Of a DNA stretch of 64,000 bases, positions 1-9,710 are shown in pieces (position 1 is the first letter of the stretch; every line of letters starts with the position of its first letter). A program made the translations under genes and the position numbers. The stretch is taken from assembly GCA_039621445.1 (NCBI GenBank), contig CP154954.1, positions 31,644,012 through 31,708,011 on the forward strand, given 5' to 3'. This DNA comes from Euglena gracilis. Its lineage: Eukaryota; Euglenida; Euglenophyceae; Euglenales. The notes beneath the pieces are model-generated. The model ran no database searches and was not told where the DNA came from. It was given only the letters and a program-made list of their open reading frames with translations.

Positions 1-144
1 AAAAAAAACGACACTTTTTGACGACCAAAAAAAAAATGACTTTCGAACTTTTTCCTCAAAAATGGCCATTTCAAAGGAAAAGCTCGTTTTTTTTTAAAAC
101 AAATCGGTTTTTTGTTTTTTTGAAGAAAAAAAAAACGTCAACCC

Positions 145-240
145 TGACCTTAACCCAAACCCTAACCCTTACCCAAACCCGATTCCTTAAAGAACAAAAA
201 TTGAGGGTTTGGGCTAGGGTTCGGGTTAGGGTAAGGGGCA
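145..240. repeat. Head-to-head telomere-like hairpin (copy 1)
   Basis: A C-rich telomere-like tract (TTAACCCAAACCCTAACCC...) at 150-180 is followed after about 25 bp by a G-rich tract (GAGGGTTTGGGCTAGGGTT...) at 204-236. The two arms are degenerate inverted complements of CCCTAA/TTAGGG-type repeats. This is the arrangement expected from telomere fusion or from insertion of telomeric DNA as a foldback. Confidence 0.75.
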
Positions 241-903
241 GGTGGGGGTCGTAGGCGGGGAGCAAACAGATGTCGTTTTTTTGTTGGGAAAGAATAAAAT
301 TTTGATTTCTCACTTGTTTTTGCAATGTTCTTTTTCTTTCTCCCCTCTTCATTTCATCACAGCAAGCATGCCGGGACATTGCAGAAACGCCTCTTCAAAA
401 AAGGACACCAAGCCACTTGGTGGGGACGCGGGGGGACGCCGGGGGGGGACAACCCCCGAAATGTGTCTAGGACACGCTCGGGCATGAGGAGTGTGCCTAG
501 GACAAGGACTTGGGCTGAGCCAGAACCCGGGGCAGGGGATGGCAACCGGTGGGGGCCTGGTGTGCCGCTCGGGGGGGGGGGGTTGGCCCCCCCCACCCCC
601 GCCGCTCGCGCGCTTGCCCAAGAAAAAAAATCGTGAAAAAAATCACGGCCTTTTTGAGGCCTAAGAATGGCCAAAAATGACCATTTTCAGACATGAAATG
701 GCAAATTTTGGGGGCGCGCACTCCATGCGGCCCTAGAAGCCCATGTTTTTTAAATCAAAAATGGCCCAAAAATGGCCAAAACAGACCACTTTTTGGAACC
801 GAAACCACCAATTTTAGGACGCACGCCGCCCGCACGATCGCCCTCGGACCCCCCTCTCCCCCTGGCGCACCCGCCCGCGTGGCCGATCGCCCCCCCCCCT
901 CAA

Positions 904-1393
904 TAGGGCTGTTTCGATTAATCGATTAATCGTTTAATCATTCGTCATCGCCGATTAATCGAATCGTTCGGCCCATGGCGATTAATCGTTCATTGTGGAT
1001 GTAAACCACAATAGGCACAATATTTGTTGAAATCAACAAAAATTCATGGGGTATGCAGGCAGATAGCACATCATTTGCTGGTACACCATGAAAACGGTTG
1101 TTAAAAGTGGCCAACGAGTCAGCGAACGTGCCCGTGAAACATCGCGCGATTCTGATTAAGGTACAGCAGTTCCTAATAAGCTTTCATTCTGCCATGTCAA
1201 CGGAGAATGAAACAATGATTCGTCAGCGGGCACACAAAGAAATGGTCTATGTTCGATATTAGAACTTCTTAGGCAGATTTCATTGTCAAAAAAAAAAACA
1301 GAAGGGACCAATTAATCGTTAATCGTCCGAGACACCCCGATTAATCGCGATTAATCGTTCGCCAGCCCGAAACGATTAATTGGCACAACCCTA
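904..1393. mobile_element. hAT-like inverted-repeat element (copy 1, empty-site allele)
   Basis: The left end reads TAGGGCTGTTTCGATTAATC and the right end is the near complement CGATTAATTGGCACAACCCTA. Subterminal regions at both sides are packed with the octamer ATTAATCG. Flanks share CCCTCAA immediately outside both ends, close to the 8-bp target duplication of hAT elements. The interior has no intact transposase. The site CACAC|AAAGAAATGG at 1231-1245 is the empty site for the insertion seen in copy 2. Confidence 0.65.
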
Positions 1394-1989
1394 CCCTCAA
1401 CCCCCCTCCCCCCCACTGTCCCTAGCCTCCAGTGGGCCTGGGACCCTTCCAAACAGAGCGACTTCGGACCCGAAAATAACCCAAACCCCAAAATCAAACA
1501 ACCTCCAATTTCTCAAATAACCTCACCCACCTGATCCGGAGTTCTGAGCCACGGGTTGACGCCCAAATCGGCGTTAGAGGAATCACGGCCAATTTTGCCC
1601 CAACCGTTTTGAGCTGCTGTGGCTGTGCTCTTGAATTTTTGGCCTCAAAAAGGCCTTATGTGGGTCATCCTTGGTGATTTTTCCTTGACCTGCCAAGGCG
1701 GATTTGCGGGGTCACGGTGGGGTCACGGGGTGAGTGGGTCATGGGGACCCATAAACCCCCTTCCAAACCCTTGGCAACACTCACTCGCTAAACTTGGGCT
1801 TGAAGCGATTCGTCAAGGCCGGGAAAAGGGAGCAATGGAAGCAAGAGAAAAAGAGGGAGGGATGGAAGAGGGACGGGGCGCGGCGCCAGGAGGGACCAGT
1901 CGTTCTTTTATTGGACGATTTTTTTTTAAGCCGAAGTTCGAGAGCTATTAACAAACCCTAACGTTGGGGAAGGGGGAAGGTGCCATTGG
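1394..1989. other. Spacer of copy 1
   Basis: C-rich and G-rich low-complexity DNA between the hAT-like element and the 3' end of the reverse transcriptase remnant. The one open frame (1619-1951, plus) has no recognisable domain and I do not call it. Confidence 0.4.
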
Positions 1990-4509
1990 CGAGATGTCAA
2001 AAAAATCTGATTTGAAAATGGGAAAGGTGATGTCCAGAAACATCCAATGTTCCTTGGCATTTTGGGCAGAGTGTCTTGCCTGAAGAAGCACCCTCTGTGA
2101 GTGGCATCCCAATGTTCCAACGCAAAAGGCAGCGAAATTCAGCAGAAGGCAACAAAGTGCGGGTGCCCGTGCTTGGGGTGGCAGCCGCCCAGGCCATGGC
2201 ATGTGGCTGACATTGGTTGGTAAATCGGACTTGGTTAGTGGGGGGCAGGGTCCTTGCAAGAACTGTTTGCCGTGCCGTGGAAAACTGTCCATTCCACCAC
2301 TTTTGGGAGGTGTGAGGACTTTGCGCGTCTTTCAACAGTGACAGGTCGTCAACCCATTGCACCAGTGGGGCAACGTTGCCGAGGATGGCTGATGCTTCTT
2401 GGAGGCACACCAGAGTGTCTGAGGGGGCCCTGGGGAACGCCGAAGGAATACCAAGTGTTTCGGGGCCACGACGGATGTATTCCACAATGCCAGCAATCCG
2501 AGCTGGTAGACGAATGTGTCCCGGATCAGAGATGCCGAGTCCACCCAGCCGGATGGGGAGACAAATTTGTTCCCATTGTTCAGGGGTTCCTTCAAAGCAA
2601 CGTCGGAGGGTCGTACGGAAAGCTGCACATTCTGGGCGGCCCGTGCCGATTGTCCCATTTGTGAAGGACTCCGGCGTCAAGGTCCTTGGTGTGCCACTCT
2701 GCCATCCTGAAGGTGACGCTTTTGCCCGACAAATCCGGTGCAAACGTGTGGATGGTGTTGTGAAGGCGTGTGACTCCCACTCAAGACTCCCCCAGGCACA
2801 CCTCCAGTTCACCATTTTGCGATATTGCCTGACATCATGCAAAGTCAACGACCTCCTTCGCGCTACGCCTCTTTCCACTTGGCGCAGGGGGCTGTCTGGT
2901 GGAATAGCGTCCGGAAAACACCCATGGTTGCTAGCAGAGGTGAAAGAGGGGCCCCACAGGTTGCACTTTGCAAGATTGACAACAAGGCCCCTTTTTCCTG
3001 CCTCCCTGGTGAGAGTGGACAGTGCTGAGTGGAGTTGCATGGAGAACCCAATGGAGAGCTGCTATAGCCAACATTCTCGCCTATTTTGTGGGAAATTGAT
3101 GCTGCTTTCCGCCCGAGGGCACAACAAGGGGATCCGTGTGGTCCTGCTCTCTTTGCATGGGGTCTACAAGACATGCTTGAAGATTTGTCCGCTTCTGTGG
3201 AATGGCAAGGTTGGTACCTCGACGACGGTCCAACCATGGCAGGGCGGATGGGCATCTGCGGCGGACACTGTCGAGAGCGGAGGCACGAAACATGCTGTTG
3301 AAGGCGTTTGTGAGGTCAATTTTAAGCAAGCCCCACCGTTCTTCCTTCTTATTGTGAAGATCAGAAACCATCTGTTGCAAACCCATGGCTGTCAGGCTGC
3401 AAGCATTTCTGACTCCGACACCCGTTTGCAGGGGGCACAGGTCCTTAAGTGTTGGGTCACTGAAGGGTGATGCATCAGCACTTTGGCCACCAACCGCCGA
3501 ATTCACTCACCAGCAGCGATTGGGCGGGTGCCATCAGTTGCCGTTTCACCACCATTCTGTGGGATGGCGGCTGCCTTACGCAAGGGTGTGAGAGTTGCCG
3601 ATGATAGAATCGGAGCCATGAGGGGGTGGACTCCTTTGGAGATGCAATCTGTGACAAATTTGTCCAAGCATTCAAGGAGATCCTCAGCTCGCGATCCTGG
3701 CAAGTCTGCTAGCATGCTCTGAAGGTGATCTTGCCAGAGCCCAGACGGCCCCGGAGCGGAGTCTTTTGGGAAGGTGCAGATGAGTTTCCGCAGAGCAAAC
3801 GTTCGGTCCCGCAAGGTTTCCAGATCTCTCGCAAATTGCAATTGGTGAGACGGGTCCCACGTTCCAAAACCAGGGGGCTCTTCAAATGGGTGGAGAGCAT
3901 GCAACCGAGCCATGACAGTAGGATCTGATGAGTCCTGTACTCCGTCAGAAGTGAGAACACGACATGCCTTGGAGATGGCGCCGTGCCCGACAAGAGTTTC
4001 GACCCGGTTGAGAAGGCGCTCCATGTGGACACTTTCTTCATACGAGTGCGAGCAGCCGGCGGAGGTAACTCCAGTAGTGCGGAATCTTCCCAACTTTCCT
4101 TCACGGGACGTTGGAGATACAGACGGGCACGCTCTGCAACCTTCCGACCAACGTGAGCCCAATGGGTCTCTCCCCCTCTTTTCAAGGGGCAGAGGACAGC
4201 CTTCGGGAAGGCCCACAGGGACTGTAAGGTCAACCAACTTGGATTTGCATTGAAGTTCCGTAGCAATGTCACAAAAGTGCAAGTGACTTGGACAACTGCT
4301 CCGCGAGGAATGTGCACCAAGGTGGGCCGTGAGTCCAAACCGATTTCTGCAAAAGAAGGCGACAAGGTTGCCCCGTCATCTGGGAACGTACCCGGGGGAA
4401 CAGAGCAAGATACTCGGCGTTGCCTGCTGTCCTGTGAGTTGGGTAACATGGCCACGTCCCCTTGGGAGTGTGAAGCGGGCTGACCAGCAGGGAGGTGGAG
4501 AAACTGCAC
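1990..4509 (-). pseudogene. Non-LTR (LINE-type) reverse transcriptase, decayed, with inverted core (copy 1)
   Basis: Read on the minus strand from 4509 to 1997, the pieces follow the order of a LINE-type RT. There is an N-terminal region (HIPRGAVVQVTCTFVTLL), fingers (FPKDSAPGPSGLW, TRPIAAGE), motif A (GLLKIDLTNAFNSMFRAS, D in LTNAF), then motif D and the thumb (GLVVNLAKCNLWGPSF, LPIRLGGLGISDPGHI), and a C-terminal Cys/His cluster (CPKCQGTLDVSGHHLSH). Frameshifts split it into at least four ORFs (4509-3709, 4282-3503, 3506-3081, 3040-1997). The segment with motif B (QQGDPCGPALFAW) and motif C (WYLDDG) is inverted here, lying on the plus strand at about 3052-3230, so this copy cannot make a working RT. 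It ends at about 1997 after the Cys/His cluster; no endonuclease domain is visible. Confidence 0.85.
3052..3230 (+). other. Inverted RT core segment (motifs B and C)
   Basis: On the plus strand this stretch reads ...GDPCGPALFAWGLQD...EWQGWYLDDG. The same sequence is on the minus strand at about 10780-10951 in copy 2, co-linear with the rest of the RT. Flanks outside the breakpoints (ggagaaccca on the left, ccaaccatggcaggg on the right) are shared by both copies. Confidence 0.85.
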
Positions 4510-4530
4510 ACGGGCCGGTCAAAAACTGCA

Positions 4531-4587
4531 CTGCAAAAAACTGCAAAAAACTGCAAAAAACTGCAAAAAACTGCAAAAAACTGCACT
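4531..4587. repeat. (CTGCAAAAAA)n tandem repeat, copy 1
   Basis: About five exact copies of the 10-mer CTGCAAAAAA. Copy 2 has the same array at 12253-12309. It lies just upstream, in the RT's direction, of the RT ORF. Confidence 0.95.
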
Positions 4588-4592
4588 TCAAC

Positions 4593-5050
4593 AAAAAATG
4601 ACGTAAACAAGCTGAAATGGTGTGCACATGCAAAATAACGTAAATTGCGACCAGATGAGCAGGCCCCAATTCACCAAAATTTTCTTGCATATTTTCCACC
4701 CCCCTGCTGACCAGGTTACTAACTCCGGCAACGACAGGAGATATGGCACAGGATCGTTGGAGTGGTTGAGCGGTCGTCGTCGAGGAAGAAGCAGTAGTTG
4801 ACTGAATGGGCAGGTGTGCTGGCGTTGGTGGTTGTGGTGAGGGTAAAGTCACAGGGTGGATGTTGTCCATCAAGGGGAGGAATGAAGCATTTTGGTGGTC
4901 CTGTAGCCATTGGCCACCAGCATCAAGGCCGGACACTCCGGAAGCAGTCGGCAGGGCGAGAGGGAGTTGGGGGAAAACCGGCAGCGCATTCATCGGAAAC
5001 CAGGAGCCATGGGCTGGGCCAAGCTGAGAACATTGAGAGGCTGTTGACAT
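4593..5050 (-). CDS. Possible ORF1-like protein upstream of the RT (copy 1)
   Basis: A minus-strand open frame beginning MSTASQCSQLGPAHGSWF lies 5' of the RT remnant in the same orientation, where ORF1 of a two-ORF LINE would sit. It is rich in Pro, Ser and Thr with no recognised domain. It continues into the 10-bp tandem repeat as a repetitive FLQFFAVF stretch that is surely not meaningful. The same frame is open in copy 2 (12340-12772). The ORF1 role is inferred from position only. Confidence 0.3.
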
Positions 5051-5517
5051 TTCAACGTCGTCTTCAGGGCCTGGATTGGCTTACATCACCACAGGTCAGG
5101 GCTTCTTCTCCCCTCCCAGAAGAGGCGTGTTGCTTGATTTTTGCAGGCCCCTGTGTCATTGCAAATCGCTGGTGCAGACTGGTGTCAGTGGGTTTTCCAA
5201 AAAAGGAGGCAAGCATATTTTTTGGAGTGTTTGGCTGGTGGGTGGGTGGGTAGGTGGGTGCTGCAGTGCTCGGCTTGATAGGCGGCATCAGAAAGTCTTG
5301 CAGGTGAGACGGGTGTGTGATGGGCCCTGAAGTTTGGAGCATGAAAAATTTTCCCGCATTTTTTTTGGCAAACTGTTGTCAACAGATGAACGGAGTTTCC
5401 CTTCAGGACACAGGTTTTCAATGGCACTTTCAAACAAAGCAAAAGAGAGTGCACAGAGAAGGAATGCAAACAGGTTCCAGTTGTCAGTGGGGGGCTTACA
5501 ACAGATGTTGGTGCAGC

Positions 5518-6071
5518 AGGGGACGCGGGGGGGACGCGGGGGGGGGGGGACGCGGGGGCACCACCATTCCGGGTGCTATGCTGGCGTTTTTTTGATTTTT
5601 TTTAAAAAAAGTAAAAAAAATTTTTTTTTTTAAAAAAATTAAACTGGCAAAAAACGGGTTGTTTTTAAAATGCAGTTCTAAAAGGCATTGCCATCTACTT
5701 GCTCTGAAACGTTTCTTAAAAAAAAGCAGTTTTACAATGCATTACCATCTCCCTGTTCTGCCCAAAGCACCTTCACACCCATCCTGTTTCTTCTATTTCT
5801 ATTTTTGGGGGAACTTGTTCGCTGTATGCATCCCCAAAACCACGACCCCCAAACGGCAGAGTCGAACCCTAACCCTAACCCTAATCAAGGTTGTCGGCTC
5901 GTTTTTTGAAACAAAAAAACATGTTTTTTTTTAAAAAAAACGCCATGGAGGGTTTTTTTTGTTTTTTGGGTGTAAAATGTGCTGCATCCTTCGTAGTCTG
6001 CAAAGGGAGCTGGCTTTCACAACTGCGACACCTTGTCAACCACATCTTTTGGGATGAAGGGTCTGGAAAAA
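5518..6071. other. Junction between the duplicated copies
   Basis: This starts with GGGGACGCGG-type G-rich repeats (5518-5565), continues through A/T homopolymers, and contains an interstitial telomere-like tract at 5864-5886 (AACCCTAACCCTAACCCTAAT). I see no supported gene. The G-rich/telomere-like context suggests that the duplication joined at repetitive DNA. Confidence 0.6.
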
Positions 6072-6215
6072 CAAAAAAAACGTCACTTTTTGACGACCAA
6101 AAAAAAAATGACTTTCGAACTTTTTCCTCAAAAATGGCCATTTCAAAGGAAAAGCTCGTTTTTTTTTAAACAAATCGGTTTTTTGTTTTTTTGAAGAAAA
6201 AAAAACGTCAACCCT

Positions 6216-6307
6216 GACCTTAACCCAAACCCTAACCCTTACCCAAACCCGATTCCTTAAAGAACAAAAATTGAGGGTTTGGGCTAGGGTTCGGGTTAGG
6301 GTAAGGG
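6216..6307. repeat. Head-to-head telomere-like hairpin (copy 2)
   Basis: Same arrangement as at 145-240: a C-rich CCCTAA-type tract, a short loop, then a G-rich TTAGGG-type tract. Confidence 0.75.
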
Positions 6308-7308
6308 GCAGGTGGGGGTCGTAGGCGGGGAGCAAACAGATGTCGTTTTTTTGTTGGGCAAGGATAAAATTTTGATTTCTCACTTGTTTTTGCAATGTTC
6401 TTTTTCTTTCTCCCCTCTTCATTTCATCACAGCAAGCATGCCGGGACATTGCAGAAACGCCTCTTCAAAAAAGGACACCAAGCCACTTGGTGGGGACGCG
6501 GGGGGACGACGGGGGGGGGACAACCCCCGAAATGTGTCCAGGACACGCTCGGGCATGAGGAGTGTGCCTAGGACAAGGACTTGGGCTGAGCCAGAACCCG
6601 GGGCAGGGGATGGCAACCGGTGGGGGCCTGGTGTGCCGCTCGGGGGGGGGGGTTGGCCCCCCCCACCCCCGCCGCTCGCGCGCTTGCCCAAGAAAAAAAA
6701 TCGTGAAAAAAATCACGGCCTTTTTGAGGCCTAAGAATGGCCAAAAATGACCATTTTCAGACATGAAATGGCAAATTTTGGGGGCGCGCACTCCATGCGG
6801 CCCTAGAAGCCCATGTTTTTTAAATCAAAAATGGCCCAAAAATGGCCAAAACAGACCACTTTTTGGAACCGAAACCACCAATTTTAGGACGCACGCCGCC
6901 CGCACGATCGCCCTCGGACCCCCCTCTCCCCCTGGCGCACCCGCCCGCGTGGCCGATCGCCCCCCCCCCCTCAATAGGGCTGTTTCGATTAATCGATTAA
7001 TCGTTTAATCATTCGTCATCGCCGATTAATCGAATCGTTCGGCCCATGGCGATTAATCGTTCATTGTGGATGTAAACCACAATAGGCACAATATTTGTTG
7101 AAATCAACAAAAATTCATGGGGTATGCAGGCAGATAGCACATCATTTGCTGGTACACCATGAAAACGGTTGTTAAAAGTGGCCAACGAGTCAGCGAACGT
7201 GCCCGTGAAACATCGCGCGATTCTGATTAAGGTACAGCAGTTCCTAATAAGCTTTCATTCTGCCATGTCAACGGAGAATGAAACAATGATTCGTCAGCGG
7301 GCACACTA

Positions 7309-7420
7309 CACAAAAATCGTCCATGTCACCCGGACACACGGTGTGTCCGGGTTATGGGCGCCGTAGGCGCCCATAACCCGGACACACGGTGTGTCCGGGT
7401 TACAATGGACGATTTTTGTC
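7309..7420. mobile_element. 112-bp nested palindromic element
   Basis: An almost perfect palindrome whose outer arms are ACAAAAATCGTCCAT and ATGGACGATTTTTGT. Each arm contains its own palindrome CCCGGACACACGGTGTGTCC(GGG), and the centre is GGGCGCCGTAGGCGCCC. TA dinucleotides flank both sides (7307-7308 and 7421-7422), as expected for a TA target duplication. Removing it restores the TATATCCG end of the larger insertion. Confidence 0.75.
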
Positions 7421-7529
7421 TATATCCGTTGACTAAGAGGCCCAAGACACACACTGTGTCTCGTGGAACTTAGCCACGCAATGTCTACCCCGTATTTTTT
7501 TGCAATTTTTTGTCAAATTTTCAGTTCAC

Positions 7530-7658
7530 GAGGACACACACTGTGTCTCGTGGACTGCCAGTCCACGAGACACAGTGTGTGTCCCCGTGGACTGGGACAC
7601 ACACTGTGTCTCGTGGACTGGCAGTCCACGAGACACAGTGTGTGTCCTCGTGAACTGA
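7530..7658. repeat. Alternating inverted repeats, left cluster
   Basis: Four copies in alternating orientation of a unit containing GACACACACTGTGTCTCGTG, joined by GGACTGCCAGTCC-type centres. A matching cluster lies at 8787-8920. Confidence 0.9.
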
Positions 7659-7807
7659 AAAAAATCAAGAATTCCCACTGGTCCGACCAACAAGTGCCCC
7701 CTAATAACTTGGCCTTTCGGCAACTTTTGGCTTAGAGCATAAAGGTTTCTCGTGGACAAGTTTCACCACATTCCACTACCTGTCCTTGCAGTTTTTTCTT
7801 TCGAAAA

Positions 7808-8592
7808 ATGAAGAAGACCGCAAACAGTGTGGACCGCATGCTCCCCCGACCCCCGAAACCAGATGAATTTGTTGCTACACTGGAAAAGTATTTGGTCGAT
7901 TTGCAGAAGGGCCCTGCTGTTGACCCAATACACGGTACGTTGTTGGCCAACGTGTTGGAGGAGAAGCCAAAAGGGACCGCAAAGGCTGAGCGTGTAGCTG
8001 TTACACGCCTGTTGGAGTTCCAGCAGATGTGTAAACATCTGAACGCTCAGTATGAGGACCTGGATGGCTTTTTTTCCGCATGGGCTGGTTGGGTCATTGA
8101 CCCCAGATATTTGTTTGATGAGGCTACCCTCATCAATCAAGCTGAGCAACAACGCCGGGCACAGTGTGGCACCACATTCAAATTCGAGACATACCTGCCT
8201 TCTACTGTCCGAGGTCATTTCAACTCTCTCGCACGGGTGTTCACATCTGTTGACCCGGACGGCACTCTGGTTCCATCTTCCAAAAAACAGTTTCCGCAAC
8301 TGAACCGCCTCATGACGTCGGCTCTGACGCGAGAGAGTTCCCGGAAAGCTGTGGGGCAAACATTCCCTCCCTTTTCCCTGCCGTCTCCTCCTCCCGGGCA
8401 AACAAACGCCCTCGTCCTGTCCGTCCCAATTGTGGGTTTTGTGGGGTCACCGTTCCTTTGAACCCACCCTGTCGTGAGCTAAATGCTGTGCTCTGTGATG
8501 CATGTGGGCTGTCGTACCACTGGAAGTGTGCTAACCTGGTGCGTCCCCCAAAGCATGGGTCCTGGATTTGTGAGTCGTGTGTTGGTCAGTAA
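7808..8592 (+). pseudogene. PHD-finger protein of the inserted element (one frameshift)
   Basis: The first part is open from ATG 7808 (MKKTANSVDRMLPRP...) for about 180 residues and is helix-rich (FVATLEKYLVDLQ, RLLEFQQMCKHLNAQY, LPSTVRGHFNSLARVF), with no domain I can name confidently. After a frame change at about 8340-8400 the other frame reads CGFC ... LCDACGLSYHWKC ... WICESC and ends at TAA 8590-8592. That spacing (C-x2-C, C-x2-C, H-x2-C, C-x2-C) fits a C4HC3 PHD zinc finger. PHD fingers bind histone tails and occur in several transposon proteins, for example some LINE ORF1s. The gene lies between the inverted-repeat clusters, so it is probably the element's own. A sequencing slip in the C-rich stretch could explain the frameshift. 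The N-terminal part faintly resembles the helical core-binding domain of tyrosine recombinases; this is only an impression. Confidence 0.7.
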
Positions 8593-8786
8593 GGCGTAAC
8601 GCTGCGCTCCTCGTTACGTCTCCTCGTTGTCTGTTATGCCGTTCCGTGTCCCGACGACCATTGTTCCAATTTTGCGCCAACTGTCTCTCAGCTGTTACAG
8701 CTCACGGTTGTCCGGTGACCATCTTTCCATGCATTGCATTAGATGTAGAACACCTCGCATTTCTGGCAAACACCTTTTATTTTTCA

Positions 8787-8920
8787 GTCCACGAGACACA
8801 GTGTGTGTCCCAGTCCACGGGGACACACACTGTGTCTCGTGGACTGCCAGTCCACGAGACACAGTGTGTGTCCCCGTGGACTGGGACACACACTGTGTCT
8901 CGTGGACTCAGTCCACGAGA
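8787..8920. repeat. Alternating inverted repeats, right cluster
   Basis: Copies of AGTCCACGAGACACAGTGTG and its complement in alternation, matching the left cluster at 7530-7658 and placed just inside the right end of the element. Confidence 0.9.
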
Positions 8921-9710
8921 CACAGTGTGTGTCTTGGGCCTCAGTCCACGGATATAAAGAAATGGTCTATGTTCGATATTAGAACTTCTTAGGCAGATTT
9001 CATTGTCAAAAAAAAAAAACAGAAGGGACCAATTAATCGTTTATCGTCCGAGACACCCCGATTAATCGCGATTAATCGTTCGCCAGCCCGAAACGATTAA
9101 TTGGCACAACCCTACCCTCAACCCCCCTCCCCCCCACTGTCCCTAGCCTCCAGTGGGCCTGGGACCCTTCCAAACAGAGCGACTTCGGACCCGAAAATAA
9201 CCCAAACCCCAAAATCAAACAACCTCCAATTTCTCAAATAACCTCACCCACCTGATCCGGAGTTCTGAGCCACGGGTTGACGCCCAAATCGGCGTTAGAG
9301 GAATCACGGCCAATTTTGCCCCAACCGTTTTGAGCTGCTGTGGCTGTGCTCTTGAATTTTTGGCCTCAAAAAGGCCTTATGTGGGTCATCCTTGGTGATT
9401 TTTCCTTGACCTGCCAAGGCGGATTTGCGGGGTCACGGTGGGGTCACGGGGTGAGTGGGTCATGGGGACCCATAAACCCCCTTCCAAACCCTTGGCAACA
9501 CTCACTCGCTAAACTTGGGCTTGAAGCGATTCGTCAAGGCCGGGAAAAGGGAGCAATGGAAGCAAGAGAAAAAGAGGGAGGGATGGAAGAGGGACGGGGC
9601 GCGGCGCCAGGAGGGACCAGTCGTTCTTTTATTGGACGATTTTTTTTTAAGCCGAAGTTCGAGAGCTATTAACAAACCCTAACGTTGGGGAAGGGGGAAG
9701 GTGCCATTGG

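Larger units (their letters stand above)
1..5517. repeat. Segmental duplication, copy 1
   Basis: This block is repeated almost base for base at 6072-13239, with an offset of about 6071 bp at the left end. It contains a telomere-like hairpin, a hAT-like element, a decayed reverse transcriptase on the minus strand, a 10-bp A-rich tandem repeat and an upstream ORF. The left end lies outside the window. The right end is sharp: both copies read ...GTTGGTGCAGC and then diverge (5517 against 13239). The main differences are an insertion present only in copy 2 (7307-8956) and an inverted stretch of about 175 bp inside the reverse transcriptase. Confidence 0.95.
7307..8956. mobile_element. Palindrome-bounded insertion encoding a PHD-finger protein
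   Basis: The insertion is present in copy 2 and absent at the corresponding site of copy 1 (CACAC|AAAGAAATGG at 1231). Without the nested palindrome at 7309-7420 its ends are TATATCCG... and ...CGGATATA. These ends belong to inverted repeats of about 46 bp that run through GGCCCAAGACACACACTG. Inside the ends are clusters of alternating inverted copies of GGACACACACTGTGTCTCGT (left 7530-7658, right 8787-8920), which can form cruciforms. No clear target duplication is visible. It carries one gene (7808-8592). The superfamily is unknown to me. Lack of target duplication would suit a Crypton or other site-specific recombinase element, but no recombinase catalytic domain is seen. Confidence 0.75.
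6975..9113. mobile_element. hAT-like inverted-repeat element (copy 2), interrupted
   Basis: Same termini as the element at 904-1393 (TAGGGCTG... and ...CAACCCTA with ATTAATCG-rich subterminal zones). Here it is split by the insertion at 7307-8956. Confidence 0.65.

Noticed and set aside
540-610. Very long G and C runs as functional quadruplex sites
   Set aside because: Such runs are everywhere in the window and may partly be length errors; nothing singles these out.
7530-8920. CRISPR-like regular repeats
   Set aside because: Units alternate in orientation and directly abut with no spacers; these are inverted-repeat arrays, not a CRISPR array.
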